Shown: positions 40,924 through 49,435, counted from the first letter of the stretch. The stretch is DNA of 64,000 bases from Spirochaeta sp. UBA5339 (GCA_002408085.1 DHQL01000016.1:48740-112739); one strand, 5' to 3'. Translations and numbers: made by a program. Notes: generated from the sequence alone by a model not told the origin.

Positions 40924-41691
40924 TTAATCCTCTTTTATTATTATTTTTTCTTTAAGGGTCTCCTGAATCAGCGGGTCCTTCTGATATCCGCCGCCCAGAT
41001 GCTGCCAGAAGCACTCCGCGTACTCCACACCAACCATCTCTCCCAGTTCGGCGGAGAACTTCTTCATCTCACCGAAAAAGTCATCAATCTTGTGCATATG
41101 CTTCATCAGCTGCTTCTGAGACTCATGACATCCCAGCATCTCCAGCTTTCCATCGATAACACCGGATATATCCACAAAGAAGTGGGGAGGCGCCAGGGGG
41201 AATCCCAGAGGGTCCGAAAGGCTCATGGGAGCCGAATGATAGAGGAGGGGTGTTACCGGCAGGGGCTCTTCCTTTGAGGGGACATTGGGAAGGGAGGAGA
41301 TCATGGCCGCCGCGTCGCATATTACAGCCGTGGCCCTGTGGTCCGCGTGATAGTCATTGGGAAGGTGGGTGATAATCACACCGGCCTTTACCTTCCGGAT
41401 AACATCGACCATCTTCATTCTGGCCTCTTCGCTGTCAAAGACATATCCGTCCCGCTGATCCAGACAGTAGTAGTCTGCATCCACAAGGCTGGCGGCATTT
41501 GCGGCCTCTTTTTTCCGCATGGCGATGGTCTCTTCCTCGCTGCCGCTCATACCGCCCATTCCTCCGGCTGTCATTGTGACAATGGAGATATTAAACCTCT
41601 TCTCCTTAAGAAGTCTCAGGGTACCGCCGCACCAGGCCTCGGCATCGTCAGGATGGGCCTGTACAATCAGAATATTTCTGGCGAAATCCAC
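40924..41691 (-). CDS. PIG-L/LmbE-family deacetylase
   Basis: A 255-residue zinc-dependent deacetylase. The metal motif AHPDDAEAWCGG is at the N-terminus and the second His cluster is PNDYHADHRAT, both as in LmbE/PIG-L enzymes acting on N-acetylglucosamine-type conjugates. The start is GTG at 41691, 7 nt behind AAGGAGG, overlapping the stop of the phosphofructokinase gene by 1 nt. Its neighbour is a SIS isomerase, consistent with deacetylation followed by isomerisation/deamination of an amino sugar. Confidence 0.9.
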   Translation of the reverse strand: MDFARNILIVQAHPDDAEAWCGGTLRLLKEKRFNISIVTMTAGGMGGMSGSEEETIAMRKKEAANAASLVDADYYCLDQRDGYVFDSEEARMKMVDVIRKVKAGVIITHLPNDYHADHRATAVICDAAAMISSLPNVPSKEEPLPVTPLLYHSAPMSLSDPLGFPLAPPHFFVDISGVIDGKLEMLGCHESQKQLMKHMHKIDDFFGEMKKFSAELGEMVGVEYAECFWQHLGGGYQKDPLIQETLKEKIIIKED

Positions 41692-42899
41692 TATTTCACC
41701 TCCTTGTAGTATCTGTCTTCCAGACTCACAAACTCGGGGAGCCCGGAAACTAAGGGTCTGATATAGTCCATAAAAGCGGGAGTCACATCGTTCCCCCTTT
41801 CGTTGATATAATCATCGGGCATGGCCTTCGCCCTGACCGCCACATCCTGAAGGGGGGCGCTGCCAAGAGAGAAGGAACCATCCTCCTGCCGCTCTATGGT
41901 CACCATTACACCGCTTGTTCCATCTGCCGCCAGCCTGACGGCTTCCTTACCGCAGCGGTAAGCCAGGTCCAGATCCAGCTCCTCGGCCCTGTCAAAGGCG
42001 CTCATAATCAGGGATTCCGTTATCTGAAACTCTCCCCTTGCTCCATCCAGACCGGAGGAGAGAATCTTGTGAATATTCAGGGCCACACTGGCCCCTCCCA
42101 TGGCGCCGAACTCGGTATTGTTGAACTTGTCCTTTGACTCGGCGGCGCTTACGGGAGTCCCGTCGGCGTAAAGAAGCCCCTCACTGACAACAATGGAGAC
42201 CCAGCCGTACTTCTCGATACAGCTTCTGGCATCTTCCAGCATCTTTTCGGGATCCAATGGGCGCTCGGGACAGTAGATCAGGTGGGGAGCATCCCCCTCT
42301 TTCCTTCTGGCCGCAGCCGTAGACGCCGCAAGCCAGCCCGCCTCCCGGCCTATGGTCTGGTAGACAACAAACTGGTCTACCTTTTTCATATCCTTAGCCA
42401 GAACTCCCGCCTGAAGAACATTGAGAATATTGCTTCTGGCTGCCGAGGGAAATCCGGGGGTGAAATCGGTGCCGAAAAGATCGTTGTCCACGGTCTTGGG
42501 AACCCCCACACCCATCAGCTCATAGCCCTCTGACCGGCAGTAGGCCTCAAGGCGATGGATCGTATCCATTGTGTCATTGCCGCCGATCAGGAAGAAGTAG
42601 CGGATATCATACTTCTTCAGCACTTCCAGAATCCGGGGAAAATCACTGTCTGTCAGCTTGTGACGGGAAGAGCCCAGGGCCGATGAGGGTGTAGTTCTCA
42701 GCCCCTTTATCACCTCGGGACTCTGGGCCCCAAGATCATAAAACCTCTCTGCCATAAATCCCTCTATACCGTAGTTCATACCCAGAACGGCAGTTATGGC
42801 CTCCTGACTGAGGGCCTCCTCAATGACTCCTGCCAGACTGGAATTGATGACCGAAGTGGGCCCTCCGGACTGACCGATTACAGCTTTACCTTTAAGCAC
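41691..42899 (-). CDS. 6-phosphofructokinase, pyrophosphate-type
   Basis: A 402-residue phosphofructokinase of the PfkA superfamily. Motifs: GQSGGPTSVINSSLAGV (first loop), FLIGGNDTMDTIHRL and GVPKTVDNDLFGTDFTPGFP. The Lys in PKTVDND, where ATP enzymes have Gly, and the GGND in place of GGDG indicate PPi as phosphoryl donor; many spirochaetes use PPi-PFK. It phosphorylates fructose 6-phosphate reversibly. The start is GTG 42899 with GGAGAG upstream. It sits between the ROK repressor and PIG-L genes. Confidence 0.88.
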   Translation of the reverse strand: MLKGKAVIGQSGGPTSVINSSLAGVIEEALSQEAITAVLGMNYGIEGFMAERFYDLGAQSPEVIKGLRTTPSSALGSSRHKLTDSDFPRILEVLKKYDIRYFFLIGGNDTMDTIHRLEAYCRSEGYELMGVGVPKTVDNDLFGTDFTPGFPSAARSNILNVLQAGVLAKDMKKVDQFVVYQTIGREAGWLAASTAAARRKEGDAPHLIYCPERPLDPEKMLEDARSCIEKYGWVSIVVSEGLLYADGTPVSAAESKDKFNNTEFGAMGGASVALNIHKILSSGLDGARGEFQITESLIMSAFDRAEELDLDLAYRCGKEAVRLAADGTSGVMVTIERQEDGSFSLGSAPLQDVAVRAKAMPDDYINERGNDVTPAFMDYIRPLVSGLPEFVSLEDRYYKEVK

Positions 42900-42901
42900 T
42901 T

Positions 42902-44014
42902 TTATCTCTCCTCTTTATGGTGTAGAACCTCTTCCCAGCCCCCGCGGTAGAGGGCGTCATCATTGAATCCGGGAAGAGTAAATATTGTTTTCGCAAAGAA
43001 TGAAGCGGCACCCCGGGCCACCTCCCAGACACCCTTGCCTGAAAAGGTCCAGGGCCTGGAGAGCAGTTCCTTCAGAGCCGGTTCAAAAAGGGCCCTGTGG
43101 AATGAGAAATCTCCTCCCAGAATCAGGATCTCCGGATCAAGCACGGAAATTACCGGTTCCAGGGAGGAAAAGAGGGTCCGGCAGTACTCCAGAGCCTCTT
43201 CGGAACTCCTGTCTTTCAGGTTCCGGAGCACCAGACTCCGTCCGTCTGCACTCCCTCCGGCTGCAGGCAGCTCACCTGCGGCATAGTTGGAGCCATGGTA
43301 AACAGAACCCCTTGAAACGATGCCCATCCCCACTTCCTGGTCCCAGTTCCGGCTTTCGGGACTGGAATGAAACTCAAGAAGCATACAGAGCAGATTTCCT
43401 CCGAACTCCTTCCTCTCCTCAATCTCTCCCCAGGCAAAGCAGTTGGCGTCGTTTTCGATAAGAACGGGAATACCCAGTGCTTCATAAAGCTCTTCTGCCA
43501 ATGGTAGGCTGGATATTTCAAGAGGTCTGGATTCTATCACGATCCCCCTGTGCGGGTTAATCCGGCCGGGAAGTCCGATTCCCGCTCCGCAGATCCGGCA
43601 GCCGAACTTTTTTTCCAGGATTTCAATATGTTCCTTTACGACCCTGATAAATTCCGATCTGCCGTAGCTCACCGTATCAACCTGCTTATGGTAGACAGCC
43701 TCACCTGAGAGTGTGCAGAGGGTAATGCGGATAAAACGGCTCTGCCACTCAATCCCCAGCAGATAAAAGGGAGTGAGCTTCAATCCGATGGGCCTTCTGC
43801 CTCCCCTGCCGGAAGCTGAGGGAAGCTGCTCTTCTGCCACAAAACCCGAAGCAAGAAGATCATTGACAATATGGGTAAGTGTCGACCTGTTCAGGCCGAG
43901 GGCTTCGGCCGCTTCAATCCGGCTGACTCCGGGCCGTGTCCTGATAAGATCCATGGTTCTGCAGCGGTTTATTTTCCCCTCCTGAACCTTGTTTGCTGTC
44001 ATACTCTCTGCCAT
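42902..44014 (-). CDS. ROK-family (NagC/XylR-type) transcriptional repressor
   Basis: A 370-residue ROK regulator. N-terminal winged helix (RTRPGVSRIEAAEALGLNRS, then LTHIVNDLLASGFV) and a C-terminal sugar-kinase-like fold (GIEWQSRFIRITLCTLSGEA, GAGIGLPGRINPHRG, ENDANCFAWGEIEE). The Cys-rich zinc motif of sugar-kinase ROK members is absent, so a pure regulator is likely. It is the first gene of the leftward ROK-pfk-PIG-L-SIS operon and probably autoregulated: its promoter holds a perfect 11-bp inverted repeat of the ROK type. A leader hairpin lies directly before ATG 44014; an ATG 12 nt further in is an alternative. Confidence 0.93.
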   Translation of the reverse strand: MAESMTANKVQEGKINRCRTMDLIRTRPGVSRIEAAEALGLNRSTLTHIVNDLLASGFVAEEQLPSASGRGGRRPIGLKLTPFYLLGIEWQSRFIRITLCTLSGEAVYHKQVDTVSYGRSEFIRVVKEHIEILEKKFGCRICGAGIGLPGRINPHRGIVIESRPLEISSLPLAEELYEALGIPVLIENDANCFAWGEIEERKEFGGNLLCMLLEFHSSPESRNWDQEVGMGIVSRGSVYHGSNYAAGELPAAGGSADGRSLVLRNLKDRSSEEALEYCRTLFSSLEPVISVLDPEILILGGDFSFHRALFEPALKELLSRPWTFSGKGVWEVARGAASFFAKTIFTLPGFNDDALYRGGWEEVLHHKEER

Positions 44015-44017
44015 CCC

Positions 44018-44049
44018 CGGCCTATCGGAACAACATCCTCGATAGGCCG
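44018..44049 (-). promoter_or_regulatory. Hairpin just upstream of the ROK gene start
   Basis: A perfect 10-bp hairpin, CGGCCTATCG / CGATAGGCCG, with a 12-nt loop, ends 3-4 nt before ATG 44014. Any ribosome site for this start would lie in the stem, so translation may be limited by this structure. Confidence 0.5.
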
Positions 44050-44052
44050 CCT

Positions 44053-44079
44053 TTGTTTGTTGATTGTTTCAACAAACAA
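44053..44079. promoter_or_regulatory. ROK-type operator, perfect inverted repeat
   Basis: TTGTTTGTTGA (44053-44063) and TCAACAAACAA (44069-44079) form a perfect 11-bp inverted repeat with a 5-nt spacer, very like operators of ROK regulators such as XylR. It overlaps the edge of the -10 element and the start region of the leftward promoter, so binding would block transcription. I infer autorepression by the ROK protein. Confidence 0.75.
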
Positions 44080-44106
44080 TATAGGGGATAAAGAAAGGCC
44101 TGTCAA
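44078..44106 (-). promoter_or_regulatory. Promoter of the ROK-pfk-PIG-L-SIS operon
   Basis: On the minus strand TTGACA (44106-44101), exactly 17 nt, then TATATT (44083-44078): a near-consensus sigma-70 promoter. The operator overlaps its -10, and its -35 lies in the stem of the terminator hairpin that ends the upstream gene. Confidence 0.75.
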
Positions 44107-44127
44107 GTTTTATCCTGACAGACCTTT
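44094..44127. terminator. Terminator hairpin between the two sugar gene groups
   Basis: AAAGGCCTGTCA (44094-44105) pairs with TGACAGACCTTT (44116-44127), 12 bp with one G-T pair, with a 10-nt loop; CTTTATCC follows on the minus strand and TTTTTC on the plus strand. It should end or attenuate transcription from the upstream leftward genes; the ROK promoter lies inside it. Confidence 0.6.
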
Positions 44128-44144
44128 TTCATTCGGAAATTATA

Positions 44145-45356
44145 TCAGCCGAGAGAGGACAGATCAGCCTCTCCCCGGATCTCCACTTTTTTACCGGAGC
44201 GGCCGGTTATCACGATTCCCGCGCCGCCGGCCTGAACATCGGCAATCCCCTCATCCAGGGCATCTCCCTCATAGCTGAAGAATGCGGTGGCGTAGTCCTG
44301 AACCCTGCTCTCCCCCGGTTTCAGGACAATATGGGTTTTGTTGCCCAGGAATTCGGGGTGCTCCAGGGATTCCTGCAGGCCGTTGGCAAAGTAGTTCAGC
44401 CCGCATTCGGCGCCGAAGCACCAGGAACGGTCGGTGCCGCCGTCTTCGGGAGCCCAGGGACGGAAGGGCCTGCCGCCGAAGTTGTACCAGTAGCTGTAGA
44501 AGTTGATGGGGATACTGGAATCATCTAACGCCTCAGGCCCCTTGAACCACTCCAGGTAGACCAGCTTCTGCATGGGGTTCACAATGGAGCTCCAGCCAAG
44601 GGAGCAGTCCGAAGGCACAGCACAGGTGACAAAATCCGTATAACCAATCTGACCGGGTACAATGCTGCCGTCGGCGGTTCCGCCGGCTCTTAGGGGAACT
44701 TTCTTCAACGAGGAGAAGACAGAACCCGGCTCAAAGCGACCGGTATCGTCAAATTCGGTCCCCAGAGGGGGAACGGCAAACTGACGGGCGTTGTTGTCGA
44801 TACGGCAGCCGGTCTCCAGGAAGGGCGCTCCCACCGTATTGTGCCAGGTGCAGTTGACTGCTTCATCCTTGTCTGAATCATTAATAACGGTCAGCCTGGT
44901 GTAGTGAACGGGCTGATCCTTGAGGATCATATCGGTCTTCCTGTAGTTCAGACTGTGGGAGGTAACATTCAGACTCCACTCCACCGATGCTTTTTTATCA
45001 TCCTCATGCAGAGAATCGGCACTCCAGTCATAAAGGGCGGTAAAACCGTGGGGAGGAAGTTCTCTTCCGTCCTTCAGAACATGGCCGGGACCGACATTGG
45101 GGCAGCAGGGAAAATTACCTGCAATATCATAGAGAAGAGGCACCTTCCAGTACTCTTCATGAAACTCGGGGTCCCACTCCTGTCCGCTATTGCTTCTGAA
45201 CCAGGGATTCCAGTGAGCGTTGACCCAGGCCTCTCCCTTTTTCACACTGAGTTCCGGAATCATTCCCTTGGCACTGTTCACAACAACACGGAACTTATCC
45301 TGTTCCAGAAGAACCGAATCACGGTTTCCGATATCCAGATATTTTCTGCTTTTCAT
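44145..45356 (-). CDS. Carbohydrate-binding/mutarotase-like protein, substrate unknown
   Basis: A 403-residue cytoplasmic protein that I place only loosely in the galactose-mutarotase-like superfamily, on the basis of a beta-sandwich pattern with Trp/Asn/His-rich motifs (INDSDKDEAVNCTWHNTVGA, LGWSSIVNPMQKLVYLEWFKG). No signal peptide. It lies 28 nt behind the polyol-phosphate dehydrogenase gene and is the last gene of the lyxose-isomerase group, followed by a hairpin. A role in sugar-anomer handling or a DUF4432-like activity is inferred. Confidence 0.5.
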   Translation of the reverse strand: MKSRKYLDIGNRDSVLLEQDKFRVVVNSAKGMIPELSVKKGEAWVNAHWNPWFRSNSGQEWDPEFHEEYWKVPLLYDIAGNFPCCPNVGPGHVLKDGRELPPHGFTALYDWSADSLHEDDKKASVEWSLNVTSHSLNYRKTDMILKDQPVHYTRLTVINDSDKDEAVNCTWHNTVGAPFLETGCRIDNNARQFAVPPLGTEFDDTGRFEPGSVFSSLKKVPLRAGGTADGSIVPGQIGYTDFVTCAVPSDCSLGWSSIVNPMQKLVYLEWFKGPEALDDSSIPINFYSYWYNFGGRPFRPWAPEDGGTDRSWCFGAECGLNYFANGLQESLEHPEFLGNKTHIVLKPGESRVQDYATAFFSYEGDALDEGIADVQAGGAGIVITGRSGKKVEIRGEADLSSLG

Positions 45357-45384
45357 AAATTCTCCTTCTTTATCTATCGCCCTG

Positions 45385-46506
45385 TCAGTTCAGGGAATAC
45401 TCGTGGGCCATCTCTCCTAAACCGGCCTTCTCATACCTTTCGGAGATCTCCCTGTCCGCCTCATCGGCATCAAAGTGATTTCCGAAGGAGAGGGCCGCCT
45501 CAAAGATTTTCAGAAACAGATCCTCTTCAAGGCCGTGCTTTCTTACAAGACTCAAAGTCCCCGCAAGCCTGTCGCCGGGAGCAAGCTTCCTGCCCAGATC
45601 ACGGCCCACACGCTGCACCGTATCTCCCAGGGCCCGGTTCCTGAAACGGCTGATCAGATCATTAACATGGTCTGCAATATCCTCTAAACTGAACACCCCC
45701 GGGTATTCCCGCAGTAGGGCTTCTCCGCTGATCATCATAGCACGGCTGACATCATCACGCAGTTCTTTATCCTCAAGAACCTCCCAGATCATCTTCCGCA
45801 CCGGAAAGCGGCTGCGCCCCAGCCAGGCTGCAGCGGCATGACCCATATTGTGGATATAGAGCTTTCTGTCCATATAGGCCTCAATGGGTGATACAGGCTT
45901 TATATATTCCGACTCGGGGATGGAGTTTTTGAATCCGTCCCTGTCAAGAATCAGACTGCTGTACTCCTCGGCAAAAAGCCTTAAGGGGTCCTCTCTTCTC
46001 TGCTCATCTCTGAGGAGGGGAACCATCTTACCTATACTGGCTGCCACAAGGCCGGGCATTTTCTCGTCAGGAAAATCAGGGGCCAGATTCTTTTTCATAT
46101 GAGTACGGAAAAATTCGGCTGCATCGGGGATATTCTCGGCCATTACAATATCAAAACCTCCCGGGCCGCCGGATTTCCAGCGCTCCTCCAGAACAGATGC
46201 TACCCTTGCGCATACGGCCGGTGCTCCTCTCATCCCCACCGAAGTAATTACAAGATCCGTTTCAAGAAGAGAGTGATGGAGGGCCTCACTGTCCGACAGA
46301 TTCAGGGTCCTGAATCCCGTGACCCACCTGTCTTCAGTACCCCGATCCCGACAGGTTGTAATCTTGTACTTCCCGGCCCTCTCCAGAGCATCCAGTAGAT
46401 TTCCGTCGATATCTGCAATTGTCAACACATAGCCTGCATCCTGGAATACAGGGACCATAAAGGAGCGGCCGATATTGCCGCCGCCGAAAAGGAGGGCTTT
46501 TTTCAT
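45385..46506 (-). CDS. Mannitol-1-phosphate 5-dehydrogenase-like polyol-phosphate dehydrogenase
   Basis: A 373-residue NAD(H) oxidoreductase of the MtlD/long-chain mannitol dehydrogenase family. The N-terminal dinucleotide fold is MKKALLFGGGNIGRSF followed by an acidic IADID strand end; AENIPDAAEFF and the catalytic segment KLYIHNMGHAAAAWLG match the family (Lys-x5-Asn-x2-His). It would interconvert a polyol phosphate and a ketose phosphate. It overlaps the PfkB gene by 4 nt (ATGA). Substrate could differ from mannitol 1-phosphate. Confidence 0.82.
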   Translation of the reverse strand: MKKALLFGGGNIGRSFMVPVFQDAGYVLTIADIDGNLLDALERAGKYKITTCRDRGTEDRWVTGFRTLNLSDSEALHHSLLETDLVITSVGMRGAPAVCARVASVLEERWKSGGPGGFDIVMAENIPDAAEFFRTHMKKNLAPDFPDEKMPGLVAASIGKMVPLLRDEQRREDPLRLFAEEYSSLILDRDGFKNSIPESEYIKPVSPIEAYMDRKLYIHNMGHAAAAWLGRSRFPVRKMIWEVLEDKELRDDVSRAMMISGEALLREYPGVFSLEDIADHVNDLISRFRNRALGDTVQRVGRDLGRKLAPGDRLAGTLSLVRKHGLEEDLFLKIFEAALSFGNHFDADEADREISERYEKAGLGEMAHEYSLN

Positions 46507-47750
46507 ACTCCCCCCTCCATTACAGCCTCTCCATCCATCGCGGGCAGAATACGGCTGAAATAATCAGTGCGGATCGGCTTCATCAGGGCCTCTTTCTCTC
46601 CGGGACGGGACTCTACAAAACAGCCTCCCTTTGAGTAGAGCGCCAGACCTCCGGCGCAGATTCCCTCGACAGCCGCAGTTTTCAGATCAAGACGATCTCT
46701 ATTTTCCAGCTGCCTTGCCAGGGATGTAAGAACACCCCCCATAAAGTTGTCTCCGCAGCCGGTGGTATCACCCCTCCTCTCGGGATGTACCGCCAGATCA
46801 CTATCCACATAGGAACTGACGGGCATGGCGGTCAGGGGACAGTCACCAAACAGAGTGCTTCCCTCAGAATAGACCAGAGTCTCCTCCTTTCCCCGGGTGA
46901 TTACAAGGGAGTAGAGACCAGAGTCTCTGAAAAAGGTAAGAGCCTCTTCCAGAGTCTCCCTGCCCGACAGCCTGAGGGCCTCCTCCTGATCGCAGATCAG
47001 AAGATCAATCCACCTGTAGGCGGGATCTTCACGGCTTCCCAGAGGCCAGGGGTCCACAGGACTCTTTGCCTCGTTTCTGAAATCATAGACCGTTCCAACC
47101 ACATTGATTCCGCCGAAATCCTTCACCCTGCGGCTAAGCTCTCCAAGGTTGTCATGGAGGGGAGGGACCAGTCCCGTCCCGCCCCAGAGAACAATATCCC
47201 CCTCAAAGAGCTCATCGGGAAGGGCCTCAGGATCAACCAGATCGGCGGCACCGAGTCTGTTCACAAAGGTCCTCTCACCGGCACCGCAGTGATGACCGGG
47301 GTCCGACAGAACCACAGTGGTGGGAAGGGCACCGGGAGACGGGAGCCGTACATAGTTGACGGGCAGTTTTTCCACAATGGCATTCAGGGGAGCAAAATCC
47401 TCTGAGCCGCTGCTGAAACCGTAAAAGCTGCACTCCCAGTCAGTCAGGATCTGGGAGCAGTGAACCAGGGGAACTATGGCCGGCCCTCCCAGGTTAACCT
47501 TATCTGCCTCGATGCCTCCGCTCAGTGAGTCCTGAAGGATCTCCTCGGACACCCCTGCAAAACGGGCAAGATCCGCTGCAAAGACCAGTTTCCCGGGGGA
47601 CATACCACCGTCACCAGGCTCCTTTGACCAGAAGGGCTCCAGGCGGGGGTCCTGGAAGGATATGTCCGTGTAGAGATAGTCCAGCAGAGAGCATCCCGCG
47701 CCGCTGATCCTTTTTTTAAGGGATCTCTTCCCTTTGTTTCCCTCTGTCAC
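46503..47750 (-). CDS. PfkB-family carbohydrate kinase
   Basis: A 415-residue sugar kinase of the ribokinase/PfkB family. The C-terminal signature RRGDTTGCGDNFMGGVL contains the catalytic Asp, and GGPAIVPLVHC and LVITRGKEETLVYSEG segments lie ahead of it. It would phosphorylate the ketose made by the neighbouring lyxose-isomerase-like enzyme. The start is GTG 47750 with GGGAGG 6 nt upstream, overlapping the isomerase stop (GTGA). It is longer than usual members (about 310) through an N-terminal extension and inserted loops. Confidence 0.85.
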   Translation of the reverse strand: MTEGNKGKRSLKKRISGAGCSLLDYLYTDISFQDPRLEPFWSKEPGDGGMSPGKLVFAADLARFAGVSEEILQDSLSGGIEADKVNLGGPAIVPLVHCSQILTDWECSFYGFSSGSEDFAPLNAIVEKLPVNYVRLPSPGALPTTVVLSDPGHHCGAGERTFVNRLGAADLVDPEALPDELFEGDIVLWGGTGLVPPLHDNLGELSRRVKDFGGINVVGTVYDFRNEAKSPVDPWPLGSREDPAYRWIDLLICDQEEALRLSGRETLEEALTFFRDSGLYSLVITRGKEETLVYSEGSTLFGDCPLTAMPVSSYVDSDLAVHPERRGDTTGCGDNFMGGVLTSLARQLENRDRLDLKTAAVEGICAGGLALYSKGGCFVESRPGEKEALMKPIRTDYFSRILPAMDGEAVMEGGV

Positions 47751-48427
47751 AGGCTGCCTCCCTCAAGGCCGGCATAGTCGCCGACCAGAAGATGACGTAT
47801 TGCCTCATCCTCTTCAATATCGGGAAAACGGCCGGGAGCATCGAGAAAGCGGTTATCGTTGACATCATCGTTTACATCGCTTACCTCTCCACAGAGCACA
47901 TCACCGTCTTCAGCAAAAAAGCGGTGGTATACTCCCCGCTCAAGACAGAGGCTCTGCCCGGGAGAGAGTTCAACATACTCTCCTGCACCGATTCGGTACT
48001 TCCTCTCATCGATATAGATATCAAAGGGCTTGTCTGAGAGCTCCTCAGCCACCGTTGACCCATGGAGCTGAAAAACCAGCCGACCTCCTCCCCGGTTGAT
48101 AATATCCTCCCGCTTGTGCCAGTGGAAATGATAGGGGGTCTCCTGCTTCCTGCCGACAATCATAATCTTCTCGGCATAGCCCTTGCCTCCGCTGCCGGGG
48201 ATACCGTTTCTAAGGGTAAAGAGGATCAGTCCCCTCTGGTTGAAGTTTCCGCTGCCGAAATCCGTCAGATCCCAGCCCAGCTGAAGTTCGAAAATTCTGG
48301 AACAGCTTTCGGCTTCTTTCAGCCAACGCTCACGGTCCCAGTAGGCCCACTCTGGCAGATAGAACGAATTACCCAGCATAAAATCCATACTCTTTTCAAC
48401 AAGTGCGTTAATCTGACTTCTTTTCAT
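47747..48427 (-). CDS. D-lyxose ketol-isomerase-like protein
   Basis: A 226-residue cupin-fold sugar isomerase. The metal-site motif TPYHFHWHKREDIINRGGG, followed by LSPGQSLCLERGVYHRFF and GEVSDVNDDVNDNRFLD, matches D-lyxose isomerases (EC 5.3.1.15), which interconvert D-lyxose/D-xylulose and D-mannose/D-fructose. The start is ATG 48427 (GAGGG about 7 nt upstream) giving MKRSQINALVE; a start 30 nt earlier precedes the conserved N-terminus. It is the first gene of the operon with PfkB kinase, polyol-phosphate dehydrogenase and the mutarotase-like protein, divergent from the AraC regulator. Confidence 0.9.
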   Translation of the reverse strand: MKRSQINALVEKSMDFMLGNSFYLPEWAYWDRERWLKEAESCSRIFELQLGWDLTDFGSGNFNQRGLILFTLRNGIPGSGGKGYAEKIMIVGRKQETPYHFHWHKREDIINRGGGRLVFQLHGSTVAEELSDKPFDIYIDERKYRIGAGEYVELSPGQSLCLERGVYHRFFAEDGDVLCGEVSDVNDDVNDNRFLDAPGRFPDIEEDEAIRHLLVGDYAGLEGGSL

Positions 48428-48524
48428 AACATCCCTCTTTTTTTCTCTTATATACAAATAATATTGCTGATTTCTCCCCTACTACCTGTATAATATTGCT
48501 GAAACATAGGGATATATTGCTGTT
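48428..48524. promoter_or_regulatory. Divergent araC/lyxose-isomerase promoter region with three phased repeats
   Basis: Three direct copies of ATATTGCTG at 48461-48469, 48493-48501 and 48514-48522, spaced 32 and 21 bp, about three and two helical turns. They are candidate half-sites for the AraC protein. A TATAAT at 48489-48494 could be the rightward -10. The last copy overlaps the start of the AraC gene, which fits autoregulation. The leftward promoter has only a weak -10 (TATATA), as expected for an activator-dependent one. Confidence 0.7.
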
Positions 48525-49355
48525 ATGAGTCTGTTGAACCATACCGCCCATCCACTGGGTCTGAAATTTGAAGAGAAGGGAATGACCTGGGAGCATCCTG
48601 TGCGCTGCTTCTGCCACGAAAGCCGGATCAATCACCTGATCAGGCTTCACTACCATGACAGTTTTGAGATAAATCTGATCAGGGGAATTGATGGTGAGAT
48701 CCGGATAGAAGGGAAACCTCTGCAACTGAAGAAGACCAATCTGATCTTCCTGCCTCCGGGGCTTCTCCACTCCTACCGTACCGACAGTTCGAGGTTAGAT
48801 AAGGCCCTGTTCAAGGTATGGCATCTGAAATTTGAAAATTTTGCCTTTCTCAATGGTGAGATGATGAAGCAGATTGCCGGACAGCTCAGGGGAAGCATAA
48901 TACTGAATGACTATTCGGATTCACTGGCTGAGGTTCTAGAACAGCTGGAGTCTGGTGATACTCTGGAACAGAATGCCGCCTTTCTGCGGCTCTTTACCCT
49001 GCTGCCTGAGTGCAAAGGTTCGGGGATCTCTCTTGAAGATGACTTTCTCCACAGAACCATCCGTTTTCTGGAAGAGAACTATGCAAGGTCCATCTCCCTT
49101 GAAGAAGCAGCCCGGGCCATGAATCTGAGCAAGTATCACTTCAGCAGAAAATTTCACCAGAGGGCGAAGTCTACATTCTCCGCGTACCTGAACACACTGC
49201 GCCTTGAAAAGAGTCTCGAACGGATTCACCGGGGGATGAAGGTGGAGGACGCCGCCTTCGATTCAGGATTCGAAGACCCCTCCTACTACATAAGTAGATT
49301 CAAGGACCTATATGGCATAACTCCGGGACAGTACAGGAAGAAGCTGGGCCTCTAG
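48525..49355 (+). CDS. AraC-family transcriptional regulator
   Basis: A 276-residue AraC/XylS regulator. The N-terminal cupin-like sensing domain (about 20-110; LIRLHYHDSFEINLIRG, LIFLPPGLLHSYR) is followed by two helix-turn-helix motifs (ISLEEAARAMNLSKYHFSRK and VEDAAFDSGFEDPSYYISRF) ending in the family's GITPGQYRKK. It probably activates the divergent lyxose-isomerase operon in response to a sugar. The start ATG 48525 lacks a good ribosome site; the third ATATTGCTG repeat is immediately upstream. Confidence 0.93.
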   Translation: MSLLNHTAHPLGLKFEEKGMTWEHPVRCFCHESRINHLIRLHYHDSFEINLIRGIDGEIRIEGKPLQLKKTNLIFLPPGLLHSYRTDSSRLDKALFKVWHLKFENFAFLNGEMMKQIAGQLRGSIILNDYSDSLAEVLEQLESGDTLEQNAAFLRLFTLLPECKGSGISLEDDFLHRTIRFLEENYARSISLEEAARAMNLSKYHFSRKFHQRAKSTFSAYLNTLRLEKSLERIHRGMKVEDAAFDSGFEDPSYYISRFKDLYGITPGQYRKKLGL

Positions 49356-49435
49356 CAGCGTACCAGAGGAAGAAAGCCCCGGAGGCAGGTGTGCTCCAGA
49401 GGCAGGAGCGCCCCGTGGGAGGGAGCGCCGGGGTC

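Noticed and set aside
48461..48522. Three short direct repeats considered as a CRISPR array.
   Set aside because: Repeats are only 9 bp with unequal spacers and sit in a divergent promoter; no cas genes in the window.
49376..49434. GC-rich segment with CCCCGG/CCGGGG arms and short direct repeats between the AraC and HEAT genes as a terminator.
   Set aside because: The long loop and the lack of a T-run on either strand make it too weak to call.
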